Source: an uncultured bacterium (GTDB lineage: Bacteria > Cyanobacteriota > Vampirovibrionia > Gastranaerophilales > Gastranaerophilaceae). From it: a DNA stretch of 47,872 bases. The stretch covers positions 1-47,872 of the forward strand of contig CASELF010000083.1 in NCBI GenBank assembly GCA_949288725.1, written 5' to 3'. Position numbers and translations under genes: made by a program. Shown here piece after piece: positions 25,567-35,548 of the stretch (the first letter of the stretch is position 1; every line of letters begins with the position of its first letter). The notes beneath the pieces are model-generated. The model saw only the letters and a program-made list of their open reading frames with translations, had not been told where the DNA came from and searched no databases.

Positions 25567-28215
25567 TTATGATTTTAATGATGAAATCAAATCATTTATT
25601 GCTTTTTCTTGAACAAGAATTTCTTCTATTCTATCTTTTGTTTGAGTAATAATTTCAGGTTTTGCATTGGCTACAAATTTAGGGTTATTAACTCTTCCTT
25701 CAAGAGATTTTCTTTCTCCTTGTAGTTTACCCAATTTCTTTTCTTGTCTTGCTATTTCTTCATTGAAATCAATAAGATTTTCCAGCGGAATTACTATTTT
25801 TGATGCTGATACAACGGCTGATGCTGATTTCTTAGCAGTCGGATCTGTGACTTTTGCGTATGAAATTTCGTCAACTTTAGCCATTCTTTTTATATAACTT
25901 TCTATAGCCTCAAAAACAGGTTTTTCATCATCTGCTGCGTGGATAATAATATTGAAATTTAATCCCATTGGAATATTGAAACTTTGTCTTACGTTACGCA
26001 AAGATTTAATAGTTTCAAATACAAGTTCCATTTCTTTTGCTTCTTCAGGGAATGACAATTCTTCTTTGTAAACTGGATAATCAGCAACAATAATTGCTTT
26101 AAATTCTGATTTTTTAGGTATTAATTGCCATACTCTTTCTGTTATATGTGGCATTATAGGGTGAAGCAATCTTAATGACATATCAAGAACGTATCTCAAA
26201 ACTCTTTGAGTATTAAGTTTTTGATTTTTATCTTGTAGTTGAATTTTTGCAATTTCAACGTACCAATCACAATATGAATTCCAGAAGAAGTCATATAATA
26301 TATGTGCTGTTTCACCTATTCTGTAGTTTTCGATATTATTATTCACTTCTTTTGCTACATTATTCAATTTGTCTAAAATCCACTTATCAGCAATTGTAAG
26401 GTTATCAAAATCAATATCGTTATTATCAACTCCATCAAGGTTCATTAATACAAATCGAGAAGCGTTCCAAATTTTATTGGCGAAATTTCTTCCATATTCA
26501 AAACGCTCATCACTGATTTTAATATCCTGACCTCCATAAGTACATAGCGAAGTCAATGTAAATCTTAAAGCATCACATCCGTATTTATCAATAATAACAA
26601 CAGGGTCAATAGTATTACCTTTAGATTTTGACATTTTTTGTCCTTTTTCATCACGAATAAGTCCGTGAATATAAACGGTTGAAAATGGAGGTTTTCCTGT
26701 AAATTCAAGGCCCATAGTAATCATTCTAGCAACCCAGAAGAAGATAATATCAAAACCGGTTACAAGTGTTGTTGTAGGGTAGAATTTTTTGAAATCATCA
26801 GTTTCGGAATTTGGAAATCCCATTGTACTAAATGGCCACAAGCCTGAAGAAAACCAAGTATCAAGACAATCAGTTTCTTGTACGTAATTTTCAGGATCCG
26901 GATTTTCTTTAGCAACAACCATTTCTCCTGTAACTTTGTGATAATATGCTGGAATTTGGTGTCCCCACCAAATTTGACGAGAAATACACCAATCACGAAT
27001 ATTTTCCATCCAACCTAAATAATTCTTTTCCCAACGTTCAGGAATGAATTTTATTCTGCCGTCTTTTACTGCTGCAATTGCTTCTTTTGCAAGCGGTTCC
27101 ATTTTAACGAACCATTGTTCTGAAAGTAAAGGTTCGATTGTTGTATTACATCTTTGGCATTTCCCAACATTATGCTCGTGATCTCTTACTCTTAGTAAAG
27201 AGTGATTATCTTCAAGCATTTTAATAATTTGTTTACGAGCCTCATAACGATCAAGCCCGTGAAGATTAGATGGAACTTCGCCGCAGGCTTTCATTTTACC
27301 TGCTTCATCAATAACCCAAATAGGTTTAAAGTTATGGCGTTTGCCAACTTCAAAATCGTTAGGGTCGTGGGCAGGTGTAATTTTAACGGCTCCTGTTCCA
27401 AAGTTTTTATCTACATATTCATCCGCAATGATAGGAATTTCTCTTCCTGTTAGAGGAATAACAACAGTTTTCCCGATTAGTTCGGAATATTTATAGTCTG
27501 TCGGGTGAACTGCAATTGCGACATCTCCAAAGATTGTTTCCGGTCTTGTTGTTGCAACAATAATTGCTCCGGGTTCGCCTTTTAGAGGATAAGAAATTTC
27601 CCACAAATGACCTTGTTCTGTTTCGTATTCTGTTTCAACATCAGAAATTGCAGATTGACATCTAGGACACCAGTTAACAATATAGGCACCTTTATAAATC
27701 AGTCCTTTTTCATAAAGTTTTACAAAAACTTCTTTAACAGCATCAGAACAACCTTTATCGAAAGTAAATCTTTCTCTTGATCTGTCAAATGATGCACCTA
27801 AACGTTTCATTTGGTCAAGAATTGCGCCTTTATGTTCATTGGTCCACTGCCAAGTTCTTTCCAAAAATTTTTCTCTTCCAAGATCGTGGCGAGTAAGTCC
27901 TTCTTTGGCAAGTTGTCTTTCTACAACTGCTTGAGTAGCCAGTCCGGCATGGTCTGTTCCCGGAATCCAAAGAGTTTCGTATCCGCTCATACGGTGATAT
28001 CTGACCAAGATATCCTGCAATGTTTCATCCAGAGCATGGCCCATATGTAATACACCGGTTACATTTGGTGGTGGTATTACTATTGAAAACGGTTTTTTAG
28101 GACTTTTAGCGTCTGCTTTGAAAAATCCGTTATCTTCCCAAAATTTATATATACTTTCTTCTGTTTCGGCTGCATTATAAACTGTAGGTAAATCTTCTAG
28201 TTTCATTGTGGTCAT
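25567..28215 (-). CDS. valS: Valyl-tRNA synthetase
   Basis: 882-aa class I synthetase that charges tRNA-Val. PPPNVTGVLHMGHA (HIGH motif at 57-60) and GQKMSKSKGN (KMSKS near 527-531) flank the catalytic core. The editing domain (ATTRPETIFGDVAIAVHP) lies between, with zinc-type Cys pairs WCPRCQS and CQRCNT. The C-terminal ~65 residues form the tRNA-binding coiled coil typical of ValRS (EEIARQEKKLGKLQGERKSLEGR). AAGGGG stands 8 bases before the ATG. No T-box leader is present in the region upstream. Confidence 0.98.
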   Translation of the reverse strand: MTTMKLEDLPTVYNAAETEESIYKFWEDNGFFKADAKSPKKPFSIVIPPPNVTGVLHMGHALDETLQDILVRYHRMSGYETLWIPGTDHAGLATQAVVERQLAKEGLTRHDLGREKFLERTWQWTNEHKGAILDQMKRLGASFDRSRERFTFDKGCSDAVKEVFVKLYEKGLIYKGAYIVNWCPRCQSAISDVETEYETEQGHLWEISYPLKGEPGAIIVATTRPETIFGDVAIAVHPTDYKYSELIGKTVVIPLTGREIPIIADEYVDKNFGTGAVKITPAHDPNDFEVGKRHNFKPIWVIDEAGKMKACGEVPSNLHGLDRYEARKQIIKMLEDNHSLLRVRDHEHNVGKCQRCNTTIEPLLSEQWFVKMEPLAKEAIAAVKDGRIKFIPERWEKNYLGWMENIRDWCISRQIWWGHQIPAYYHKVTGEMVVAKENPDPENYVQETDCLDTWFSSGLWPFSTMGFPNSETDDFKKFYPTTTLVTGFDIIFFWVARMITMGLEFTGKPPFSTVYIHGLIRDEKGQKMSKSKGNTIDPVVIIDKYGCDALRFTLTSLCTYGGQDIKISDERFEYGRNFANKIWNASRFVLMNLDGVDNNDIDFDNLTIADKWILDKLNNVAKEVNNNIENYRIGETAHILYDFFWNSYCDWYVEIAKIQLQDKNQKLNTQRVLRYVLDMSLRLLHPIMPHITERVWQLIPKKSEFKAIIVADYPVYKEELSFPEEAKEMELVFETIKSLRNVRQSFNIPMGLNFNIIIHAADDEKPVFEAIESYIKRMAKVDEISYAKVTDPTAKKSASAVVSASKIVIPLENLIDFNEEIARQEKKLGKLQGERKSLEGRVNNPKFVANAKPEIITQTKDRIEEILVQEKAINDLISSLKS

Positions 28216-28325
28216 TCTGTTATCCCCTTCTTAATTTGCGTATAACACAAGAATAGCACAAAAATAAACAGAAAATAATTTTCTATTAATATATTAACTT
28301 TTGTTATAAAAAAACACTTAAAAAT

Positions 28326-28354
28326 TTGATTTAGAAAATGCTTTGCACTACACT
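28326..28354 (+). promoter_or_regulatory. metK promoter
   Basis: TTGATT (28326-28331), 17 bases, TACACT (28349-28354). Transcription should begin near 28361. Confidence 0.6.
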
Positions 28355-28360
28355 ATTGCA

Positions 28361-28425
28361 CAATGGAGTGCCGGGTTGGAATTAAAAAACTTACCGGCGT
28401 AGAAAATAAATTAAGGAGAAAAAGA
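28361..28425 (+). promoter_or_regulatory. Structured metK leader (candidate regulatory RNA)
   Basis: The predicted ~65-base leader contains a GC-rich stem (GTGCCGG with CCGGCGT, seven pairs including two G-U) in otherwise AT-rich DNA. The 19-base loop holds CTTA, which can pair with TAAG in the ribosome-binding site TTAAGGAG. That would give a small pseudoknot covering the site. It does not match the SAM-I consensus. Confidence 0.4.
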
Positions 28426-29697
28426 ATGACACCAAAGAAATTTTTATTTACTTCCGAATCAGTAACGGAAGGTCACCCCGACAAAGTTTGCGATCAGATA
28501 TCTGATGCAATTTTGGATGAATTTTTATCAAAAGATAAGCAATCAAGAGTTGCTGCAGAAACTACTGTTACAACAGGTATGGCTTTAGTTTGCGGCGAAA
28601 TTACTGCAGATTGCTATGTTGATATTCCACAAGTTGTAAGAAACACTATTAAAAATATTGGTTATGTAGGTTCAAATGCCGGCGGATTTGATGCTGATAC
28701 TTGTGCAGTTTTGACAAGTATTGATGAACAGTCTACAGATATTGGAAACGGTGTAAACAAGGCTCTTGAATCAAGAGAAAATAATACAGCAACTTCAACT
28801 ACAGAAACAGAAGAAATCGGTGCTGGCGATCAGGGCATTATGTTTGGTTATGCTTGTAACGAAACTCCTGAACTTATGCCGCTTCCTATAAGTTTAGCGC
28901 ACAAACTTTCTTATAGATTAGCACAAGTTAGAAAATTGGGTTTAGTTGATTACCTTCGTCCTGACGGTAAATCTCAAGTTACTGTTGAATATGTAGATGG
29001 TAAACCTTCAAGAATTCATACAGTTCTTATCTCAACTCAACACAATCCATCTATTAACGGTATTGAAGATAATCAAAAAGTTCAAGAGATTATCAAAAGA
29101 GATTTAAAAGAATTAGTTATTGATGAAGTTTTTGCTAATGAAGAAATTAAATTAGATGATGACACTATTATATTAATCAATCCTTCAGGAAGATTTGTAA
29201 TAGGTGGACCGCAAGGAGATTCCGGTTTAACAGGAAGAAAAATTATCGTTGATACATACGGTGGATACTCAAGACATGGCGGCGGAGCATTCTCTGGTAA
29301 AGATCCTACAAAAGTTGACAGATCTGCTGCTTATGCTGCAAGATATGTTGCAAAAAATATTGTTGCTGCAGGACTTGCTGAAAAATGTGAAATCGAATTA
29401 GCTTATGCAATTGGTGTAGCAGAACCTGTTTCAATTATGGTTGATACATTTGGTACAGGTAAGATTTCAGAAGATGAAATTACAAAACTTGTATATAAAA
29501 ACTTCGATTTAAGACCTGCTGCAATTATTAAGCAATTTGATTTAAGAAACTTGCCATCTAAAAATGGCGGTAAGTTCTATCAATTGTTAGCCGCATACGG
29601 ACATATGGGTCGTGTTGATATAGATGTACCTTGGGAACATACAGATAAGGCAAGTTTGTTAAAATCTCAAAGTTGCGCTTGTGGCTGTGGTTGCTAA
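28426..29697 (+). CDS. metK: S-adenosylmethionine synthetase
   Basis: 423 aa; makes S-adenosylmethionine from methionine and [26 protein letters not shown] near the start, [12 protein letters not shown] near 120, [21 protein letters not shown] and the P-loop-like [24 protein letters not shown] are all present. I use the ATG at 28426, which has AAGGAG 6-9 bases ahead; an ATG at 28363 would add 21 unrelated residues across the leader. The protein ends in SCACGCGC, four cysteines in seven residues. I know of no such tail in ordinary MetK proteins. Confidence 0.97.
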   Translation: MTPKKFLFTSESVTEGHPDKVCDQISDAILDEFLSKDKQSRVAAETTVTTGMALVCGEITADCYVDIPQVVRNTIKNIGYVGSNAGGFDADTCAVLTSIDEQSTDIGNGVNKALESRENNTATSTTETEEIGAGDQGIMFGYACNETPELMPLPISLAHKLSYRLAQVRKLGLVDYLRPDGKSQVTVEYVDGKPSRIHTVLISTQHNPSINGIEDNQKVQEIIKRDLKELVIDEVFANEEIKLDDDTIILINPSGRFVIGGPQGDSGLTGRKIIVDTYGGYSRHGGGAFSGKDPTKVDRSAAYAARYVAKNIVAAGLAEKCEIELAYAIGVAEPVSIMVDTFGTGKISEDEITKLVYKNFDLRPAAIIKQFDLRNLPSKNGGKFYQLLAAYGHMGRVDIDVPWEHTDKASLLKSQSCACGCGC

Positions 29698-29713
29698 GTT
29701 TGTATTTATAAGT

Positions 29714-29744
29714 AAAAGGCACCTGCTATGCAGGTGCCTTTTTT
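29714..29744 (+). terminator. Intrinsic terminator of metK
   Basis: A 13-bp stem (AAAAGGCACCTGC with its complement), 3-base loop, T run. Confidence 0.93.
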
Positions 29745-29801
29745 CGTGATAAGATTAATCTTAAAAGTAGTGCGATATGTATTATATGGCGACATGGAAA
29801 T

Positions 29802-31211
29802 ATGAGTAAAAAGTCAATAACTTGGTTATTATGTACCCTGATTATTATCGGAAATTTTTTGGGAATGCTGGATTCCAGTACGGTTAATCTTGCTTTGTAT
29901 CCGATTTCTCAGGATTTAGGAATTCCTATTTCTGAAGTTCAGTGGGTTATTATTGCTTATATGCTTGTGTTAACTATTTTGTTGCCGTTTTTTGGAAAGT
30001 TGGGAGATATTTTCCCAAAAAACAAAATATATGCATCAGGTTTTTTAATTTTTGCATTAGGTGCATTTTTAAGTTTTACTGCCGGAAATATCTATACTTT
30101 AGTTGCTTTTCGTTGCGTAGAAGCAATAGGGGCATCAATTATGATTGCAAATGGTCCTGCTGCTATTGCAACTTTATTTAAGGGTGAAGATAGAGGAAAG
30201 GCTCTTGGAATTAATGCTTGTATTGTTGCTATTGGTGGAATGAGCGGTCCTGCTGTCGGTGGTTTTTTAATTCATTTGTTTGACTGGCATGCAATATTTC
30301 TTCCTTCAGTTCCGATTGGTTTAATTTGTGCATTTTTGTCGTATAAAATTTTGCCTTCTTATATAAGTAAAAAGGTTTTCAAGTTTGATTATAAGGGGTT
30401 TATTTATTTTACTATCGGTTTATTCGCACTTTTGCTTGCTATATCTGAAGGGCATGAATGGGGTTGGAAATCTTTAAAGATTATTATTTTAGGTGTTTTA
30501 ACCCTTATATTTGGCGGGTTATTTTATTTTAGAGATAAGAAAATTAATTATCCGCTTATTAATTTTAAAATGTTTAAAATTAAGACTTTCACTTTTGGAA
30601 ATATTGCTGTTATGACTTCTTATATGTGTATGTTCACAAATGGCGTTTTGCTTCCGTTTTTCTTACAAGAAATTGAACATTACAATGCGTTTATTGCAGG
30701 TTTATTAATTTTGCCTTATTCTATAGCTTCATCTGCTGTTGCTCCTTTTGCCGGTAGTTATGCTGGTAAAAATGGCAGTAGAACTTTAACTGTTATTGGC
30801 CCTTCCATTTATATCATTGCACTTATAATTTTTACTACATTTAATCCTAATACTCCTATGTTGGAAGTCGTTTTTGCTTCTGTTGTTATGGGTATTGGTA
30901 ATGGATGTTTTCAATCACCTTCAAACAATGCTATAATTACAAGTGTAAAAAAAGAAGAGTTAGGAATTGCGAGCGGTATTTTATCTTTATCACGTAATTT
31001 GGGTAATATATTAGGTGTTGCTATAACTATTACTTTGTTTGATAGTTTTCGAAATTCTCAGTTAACTGATGGTGTCGTTTATCAAAAAGCCTTTTTAAAT
31101 TCTTATCATTGGACAATGTGCTTTGGTATTGCATTCGGTATTATTTGTTTGTTGTGCTCTGCTATTGCTTATAGACCGGAATCTGCTTTATCTGAAAATA
31201 ATGATAATTAA
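29802..31211 (+). CDS. MFS transporter, DHA2 (EmrB/QacA) drug-efflux family
   Basis: 469 aa with about 14 membrane segments. Family motifs are LDSSTVNLALYPISQDLG (motif D1) in helix 1, GKLGDIFPKNKIY (motif A) after helix 2, and GGMSGPAVGGFL (motif C, antiporter) in helix 5. Such proteins export drugs or metabolites in exchange for protons. The substrate cannot be told from sequence. No adaptor (EmrA) or regulator gene is adjacent. The ribosome-binding site is poor (TGGAAAT). It lies alone between the metK terminator and the typA promoter. Confidence 0.92.
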   Translation: MSKKSITWLLCTLIIIGNFLGMLDSSTVNLALYPISQDLGIPISEVQWVIIAYMLVLTILLPFFGKLGDIFPKNKIYASGFLIFALGAFLSFTAGNIYTLVAFRCVEAIGASIMIANGPAAIATLFKGEDRGKALGINACIVAIGGMSGPAVGGFLIHLFDWHAIFLPSVPIGLICAFLSYKILPSYISKKVFKFDYKGFIYFTIGLFALLLAISEGHEWGWKSLKIIILGVLTLIFGGLFYFRDKKINYPLINFKMFKIKTFTFGNIAVMTSYMCMFTNGVLLPFFLQEIEHYNAFIAGLLILPYSIASSAVAPFAGSYAGKNGSRTLTVIGPSIYIIALIIFTTFNPNTPMLEVVFASVVMGIGNGCFQSPSNNAIITSVKKEELGIASGILSLSRNLGNILGVAITITLFDSFRNSQLTDGVVYQKAFLNSYHWTMCFGIAFGIICLLCSAIAYRPESALSENNDN

Positions 31212-31254
31212 TAACAAATTTTATTTTTACGGTTTTTATCTTTATATGATAGTA

Positions 31255-31283
31255 TTGAAAATAAAATGTGTCTGTTTTATTAT
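31255..31283 (+). promoter_or_regulatory. typA promoter
   Basis: TTGAAA (31255-31260), exactly 17 bases, TATTAT (31278-31283). Transcription should start near 31290. Confidence 0.75.
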
Positions 31284-31286
31284 ATA

Positions 31287-31303
31287 AGTGTAAAATTTAC
31301 ACT
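31287..31303. promoter_or_regulatory. 17-bp palindrome over the typA transcription start
   Basis: AGTGTAAA-A-TTTACACT, perfect 8-bp arms, begins four bases after the -10 box and covers the predicted +1. This is a typical repressor position. Which protein might bind is unknown. Confidence 0.55.
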
Positions 31304-31328
31304 AAACAAAATATGATTGGCGGTATGT

Positions 31329-33125
31329 ATGACAGCAAATGAAAATATTAGAAATATTGCGATAATAGCACACGTTGACCACGGTAAGACAACACTTGTT
31401 GATTGTTTGTTAAAGCAAGCGGGTGTATTTCGTGAAAATCAGCATGTAGAAGAACGTGTATTAGATAGTAATGATTTGGAAAGAGAACGTGGAATTACTA
31501 TTCTTGCAAAAAACATTTCAATAAATTACAAAGGTACAAAAATTAATGTAGTTGATACTCCGGGACACGCAGATTTCGGCGGAGAAGTTGAACGAGTTTT
31601 GGGTATGGTTGACGGTGCATTGCTTATTGTTGATGCGGCAGAAGGTCCTATGCCTCAAACAAGATTTGTACTTTCAAAAGCATTAGAATTAGGTTTAAAG
31701 ATTATTGTTGTAATAAATAAAATTGATAAACCTGCGGCAGAACCGTTAACTGCTTTAGATAAGGTTTTTGATTTGTTTACGGAATTGACAGATAGAGAAG
31801 ATTTGATAGATTTTCCGTTCATATTTGCAAGCAGTTTAAATGGTTTTGCTATAAAGAATTTGGAAGATGAAAGAAAGGATATGGTTCCTCTTCTTGATTG
31901 TATTATAGAAAATATTCAACCTCCTGAAGGTGATGAAAACGAACCTTTCCAATTCAGAGCAACAACTTTGGATTATAACGAATATGTAGGAAGAATCGTT
32001 GTCGGAAGGATTGCTCATGGTAAAGTTACATCCCAAGAGCAGGTTTGCGTTATCCATGCTGATGGCTCTCAAGAAAAGGGTAAGGTTGTAAAACTTTTCG
32101 GATTTAAAGATTTGGGAAGAGTTGAAATTGAACAAGCATCAGCAGGTGATATCGTTGGTATCGCCGGATTTTCTGATATACAAATAGGCGAAACTATTTG
32201 TGATGTTAATAATCCAAAGGCATTACCATTGATTAAAGTTGATGAACCTACATTGCAGATGAATTTTTCAGTAAATGACAGTCCTTTTGCAGGTCAGGAA
32301 GGTAAATATGTAACTTCAAGACAGTTAAGAAAACGTTTGTATGACGAACTTGAAAGGAATGTAAGTTTAAGAGTTGAAGATACAGAATCAACAGATAGAT
32401 TTAAAGTTTCAGGCAGAGGAGAACTTCATTTGAGTATTCTTATTGAAACAATGAGAAGGGAAGGTTATGAATTTGCTGTTTCAAAGCCTGAAGTTATTTA
32501 TAAGACAATAAATGGCGAACTTTGTGAACCTTATGAAAATCTTATTGTTGATGTGCCTGAAGAATATGCAGGAAGCGCAATAGAAAGACTTTCCGGAAGA
32601 AAAGCAGAAATGAAGGATATGCAAACTTCAAAAAATAGAACAACATTGACTTTCCATATTCCGGCAAGAGGTTTGATAGGTTTTAGAAGTGAATTCATAA
32701 GAATGACAAGAGGCGAAGGTATAATGTATCATACGTTCCTTCACTATAGACCTTATGCAGGAGACATTCCACGTCAAAGATGCGGTTCTATAATTGCCCA
32801 CGAGCAAGGTGAAGCTATTCCGTATGCACTTGCTCAATATGAAGATAGAGGAGTATTTTTCATAACTCCAAAAACTAAAGTTTATCGTGGAATGATTATA
32901 GGCGAATGTAATAGACCTCAAGATATTGTAGTAAATATCTGTAAGACTAAAAAATTAACCAATATGAGAAGTTCAACAGCAGATGTAATGGTAACATTGC
33001 AAGCACCGAAAATTCTATCCCTGGAGGAAGCTCTTGAATATATTGGTGATGAGGAATTAGTCGAAATTACACCTGAAAATATTCGTCTAAGAAAAGCAGA
33101 CCTAACAAGAAAAATTTATAACTAA
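31329..33125 (+). CDS. typA: GTPase TypA/BipA
   Basis: 598-aa translational GTPase that binds ribosomes and helps 50S assembly and stress or cold adaptation. [10 protein letters not shown] (G1), RERGITI (G2), DTPGHADF (G3), NKIDKP (G4) are followed by the EF-G-like domains and the BipA-specific C-terminal domain ([13 protein letters not shown]...GEGIMYHTF). I start at the ATG at 31329 ([21 protein letters not shown]). The upstream TTG adds four residues. No clear ribosome-binding site precedes either start. An out-of-frame nine-codon reading frame (ATG 31313 to TGA 31342) overlaps the start. Confidence 0.96.
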   Translation: MTANENIRNIAIIAHVDHGKTTLVDCLLKQAGVFRENQHVEERVLDSNDLERERGITILAKNISINYKGTKINVVDTPGHADFGGEVERVLGMVDGALLIVDAAEGPMPQTRFVLSKALELGLKIIVVINKIDKPAAEPLTALDKVFDLFTELTDREDLIDFPFIFASSLNGFAIKNLEDERKDMVPLLDCIIENIQPPEGDENEPFQFRATTLDYNEYVGRIVVGRIAHGKVTSQEQVCVIHADGSQEKGKVVKLFGFKDLGRVEIEQASAGDIVGIAGFSDIQIGETICDVNNPKALPLIKVDEPTLQMNFSVNDSPFAGQEGKYVTSRQLRKRLYDELERNVSLRVEDTESTDRFKVSGRGELHLSILIETMRREGYEFAVSKPEVIYKTINGELCEPYENLIVDVPEEYAGSAIERLSGRKAEMKDMQTSKNRTTLTFHIPARGLIGFRSEFIRMTRGEGIMYHTFLHYRPYAGDIPRQRCGSIIAHEQGEAIPYALAQYEDRGVFFITPKTKVYRGMIIGECNRPQDIVVNICKTKKLTNMRSSTADVMVTLQAPKILSLEEALEYIGDEELVEITPENIRLRKADLTRKIYN

Positions 33126-33191
33126 TTTCTGTTAATAATTTTAAGTTTGGTTTAGTTTTTTACTTGCAAAAAATATTTTTTTTAGTTTTAA

Positions 33192-33242
33192 TATAATTAC
33201 TCACATCCTCACGTAGAGTAGGTGCAAAGTCATTAATTGCAC
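33192..33242 (+). promoter_or_regulatory. rpsT -10 box and leader hairpin
   Basis: TATAAT at 33192-33197 is followed by a leader containing GTGCAA (33222-33227) and TTGCAC (33237-33242), a 6-bp hairpin upstream of the ribosome-binding site. S20 is known to repress its own synthesis in E. coli; that this hairpin does so here is inference. Confidence 0.45.
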
Positions 33243-33269
33243 AAAGTGAAATGAAAGGTAAATTCAATT

Positions 33270-33536
33270 ATGGCAAATATTAAATCTGCTAAAAAAAGAG
33301 TACTAATCGCTGAAGCAAACAGACAAAGAAATGTTGCTTTCAAATCTTCTATCAAAACTGCTGTTAAAAGAGCATTAGATTTAGCATCAGGTGAAGATAA
33401 AGAAGCATTGAATGCTGCAATTTCTAAAGTTTATCAACTTTGCGACAAAGCAGTTGTAAAAGGTATTTTACACAAAAACACTGCAGCAAGAAAAAAATCT
33501 AGATTAGTTCTTGCTATCAAAAAAATTAGTGCTTAA
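33270..33536 (+). CDS. rpsT: 30S ribosomal protein S20
   Basis: 88 aa, normal length. It starts MANIKSAKKRVLIAEANRQRN and ends in the Lys/Arg-rich helix KNTAARKKSRLVLAIKKISA, the standard S20 three-helix bundle that binds 16S rRNA. AAAGG lies 9-10 bases before the ATG. Confidence 0.97.
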   Translation: MANIKSAKKRVLIAEANRQRNVAFKSSIKTAVKRALDLASGEDKEALNAAISKVYQLCDKAVVKGILHKNTAARKKSRLVLAIKKISA

Positions 33537-33555
33537 TTGAAACACTTTAAAAGTA

Positions 33556-33592
33556 GAAGGGGCGGAAATTTTTTCAAAATTTCCGCCCCTTC
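33556..33592. terminator. Bidirectional terminator between rpsT and ricT
   Basis: A perfect 17-bp stem with GGGGCGG at its base and AAATTTT near the top, 3-base loop, between convergent genes. Confidence 0.88.
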
Positions 33593-33608
33593 ATTTATGA
33601 ACTTTTAT

Positions 33609-34535
33609 TTAAATATTTCCGGTAGAACTGTTTCTGTCATCTTCTAACTGTTTGATGTCGATATTTGAACCTTCTTCTTCTACATAGTTATTTAATACCG
33701 GAGTGTCAATTTCAACGTTAACATCTGCATCAACAATTTCAATATCAGATTTATCAAATTCTTTAGTTTTTCCATCTTCAAGTTTTACTGCAACTTTACC
33801 GCTTAGGAATTGCAAGTAGTAGACTTTTCCAAGGCCTTCTGTTGTCATTACAGAAGTTCCGATAGGCGGCATACCTTTTGCCGCATCAATATAGTTTGAG
33901 TATTCATAAGTAAGACAGCAAAGCAACCTTCCGCAAGTTCCTGATATTTTACCTGGAGCAATTGGCATTCCTTGATCTTTTGCCAGTTTTACGTTTATAG
34001 TTGCAAATTTTCTTAGAAAACTTGAGCAACAGAATGGTTGACCGCATATACCAACACCTTCAAGTATAGAAGTTTCATCTCTTACCCCGATATGTCTTAA
34101 ATCAATTCTTACACGAGTGAAAGTCTGTGTTAAGTCTTTTAATAATGCTCTAAAATCAACTCTTTCAGGTGCGGTGTAGTAAAAAGTTATTTTCCTTCTG
34201 TCAAAGGTTATTCTGCACTGTACAAGATTCATAACAAGTTTATGTTGCTTTACAAGTGCTTGGCATTTGAAGAAAGATTCAACTTCTTCCTTTTTTATTT
34301 CCTCAAGAGTTTGCAAGTCTTTTTGTGTCATCACCCTTATAAAAGGTAGCGGCTCAGGTTTATGTTTTGAAGTTTCCCATAATTTTTCAACTTCTGAATT
34401 TACAAGAAATGCTTTTAGTGCTTCTTCTCCTTTTTCTGTTCTAACAAGAACCATTTGCCCGCTTTCAAGATGTACGCCCTCTGGGAGGTTTATCGGATAA
34501 TATGTATTTTTTAGGTATCTTACTGCAAATTTCAT
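33609..34535 (-). CDS. ricT: PSP1-domain protein, RicT/YaaT type
   Basis: 308 aa. The core (about 100-230) carries the PSP1 C-terminal domain with two cysteine clusters, GICGQPFCCSS and GTCGRLLCC. In Bacillus the RicT homologue uses such cysteines for iron-sulfur clusters in the RicAFT complex, which steers mRNA processing by RNase Y. It begins at the stop codon of gpsA (TAATG overlap), so they are coupled. The last 40 residues are acidic and probably disordered. RicA and RicF partners are not visible in the window. Confidence 0.88.
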   Translation of the reverse strand: MKFAVRYLKNTYYPINLPEGVHLESGQMVLVRTEKGEEALKAFLVNSEVEKLWETSKHKPEPLPFIRVMTQKDLQTLEEIKKEEVESFFKCQALVKQHKLVMNLVQCRITFDRRKITFYYTAPERVDFRALLKDLTQTFTRVRIDLRHIGVRDETSILEGVGICGQPFCCSSFLRKFATINVKLAKDQGMPIAPGKISGTCGRLLCCLTYEYSNYIDAAKGMPPIGTSVMTTEGLGKVYYLQFLSGKVAVKLEDGKTKEFDKSDIEIVDADVNVEIDTPVLNNYVEEEGSNIDIKQLEDDRNSSTGNI

Positions 34536-35536
34536 TATACGTATCTTTCTTCTTCTTTCAACTTTCTGTTCATTAATTTTGCAAGCAATTCTTCCGGCGT
34601 AATATCTGTATATACGGCTTCATAAATTGCATTAGATACAGGTACTTCAATATCAAGTTTTTTTGCCAATTCGCAAATTGCTTTTGATGTTTTTACGCCT
34701 TCAGCAACAGAACCAAGTTCAGCCAAAATATCATTAATTTTTTTACCTTTTGCAAGCATAGATCCAACCGTATAATTTCTTGACATTGGAGAAGAACAAG
34801 TTGCAATTAAATCTCCCATTCCTGACAGACCATACAGGGTTGAAGGATTAGCGCCAAGTTGGATACTTACTCTGACAATTTCCGCCATTCCTCTTGTTAG
34901 TAAAGAGCCTGAACAATTATCGCCAAGTCCCATAGTGTGGGCAAATCCTGAAGCAATAGCAATTACGTTTTTCAAACTTCCGCCAAGTTCAACTCCAATT
35001 ACATCAGTGTTTGTGTAAAGTCTGAATTTACTAGGAACATTACAAGCGTGTTGAACAAATTGAGCAATTTCAATATCTTCGCAAGCAACGCAGGCTGCTG
35101 TCGGTTTTCCTTGCAAAACTTCTTTAGCAAGGGTTGGCCCTGATAAGATTGCCAGTTTTTGATTTGGCAATACATCTTTTATAACTTCTGACATTCTCAT
35201 CAAAGAAGGTAATTCAATCCCCTTTGAGGCATTGACCAAAATTTGTTCTGATTTAATTCCTGCTTGTTTTAATTTTTCGCATACATCACGAGTTCCTGAA
35301 GTTGCAATAACCGATAAGATTATATCCGCATCTTTTATTGCTTCTTTCATATCAGATGTAATTTGAACTTTTTTGTCTAATTGAACCTCAAGGGGTTTAG
35401 AACAATGCTTATTTTCAAGTAAGTCTTGTGACAAGTCTTGTTCTCTACCCCATACGGTTATATTTTCAAAATTATTAGTTAGTAACCACGCTAAAGTTAA
35501 TCCCCAGCATCCCGGACCAAGAACTGTTAATTTCAT
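34535..35536 (-). CDS. gpsA: Glycerol-3-phosphate dehydrogenase [NAD(P)+]
   Basis: 333 aa. Reduces dihydroxyacetone phosphate to sn-glycerol 3-phosphate for phospholipid synthesis. The dinucleotide loop is GPGCWG (usual GAGSWG) at residues 7-12. NASKGIE, LSGPTLAKEV and the catalytic-lysine segment VELGGSLKNVIAIASG are present, as are GLSGMGDLIATCSSPMSRN and EGVKT near the end. AGGAGG precedes the ATG. It is in an operon with murQ (12 bases) and ricT (1-base overlap). Confidence 0.97.
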   Translation of the reverse strand: MKLTVLGPGCWGLTLAWLLTNNFENITVWGREQDLSQDLLENKHCSKPLEVQLDKKVQITSDMKEAIKDADIILSVIATSGTRDVCEKLKQAGIKSEQILVNASKGIELPSLMRMSEVIKDVLPNQKLAILSGPTLAKEVLQGKPTAACVACEDIEIAQFVQHACNVPSKFRLYTNTDVIGVELGGSLKNVIAIASGFAHTMGLGDNCSGSLLTRGMAEIVRVSIQLGANPSTLYGLSGMGDLIATCSSPMSRNYTVGSMLAKGKKINDILAELGSVAEGVKTSKAICELAKKLDIEVPVSNAIYEAVYTDITPEELLAKLMNRKLKEEERYV

Positions 35537-35548
35537 TAATTCCTCCTG

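Noticed and set aside
28216-28425. SAM-I riboswitch upstream of metK or T-box upstream of valS
   Set aside because: The conserved cores of those RNAs are absent and the space is too small for a T-box leader on the valS side.
31317-31328. TTG start for typA four codons upstream
   Set aside because: No ribosome-binding site and the family alignment fits the ATG at 31329.
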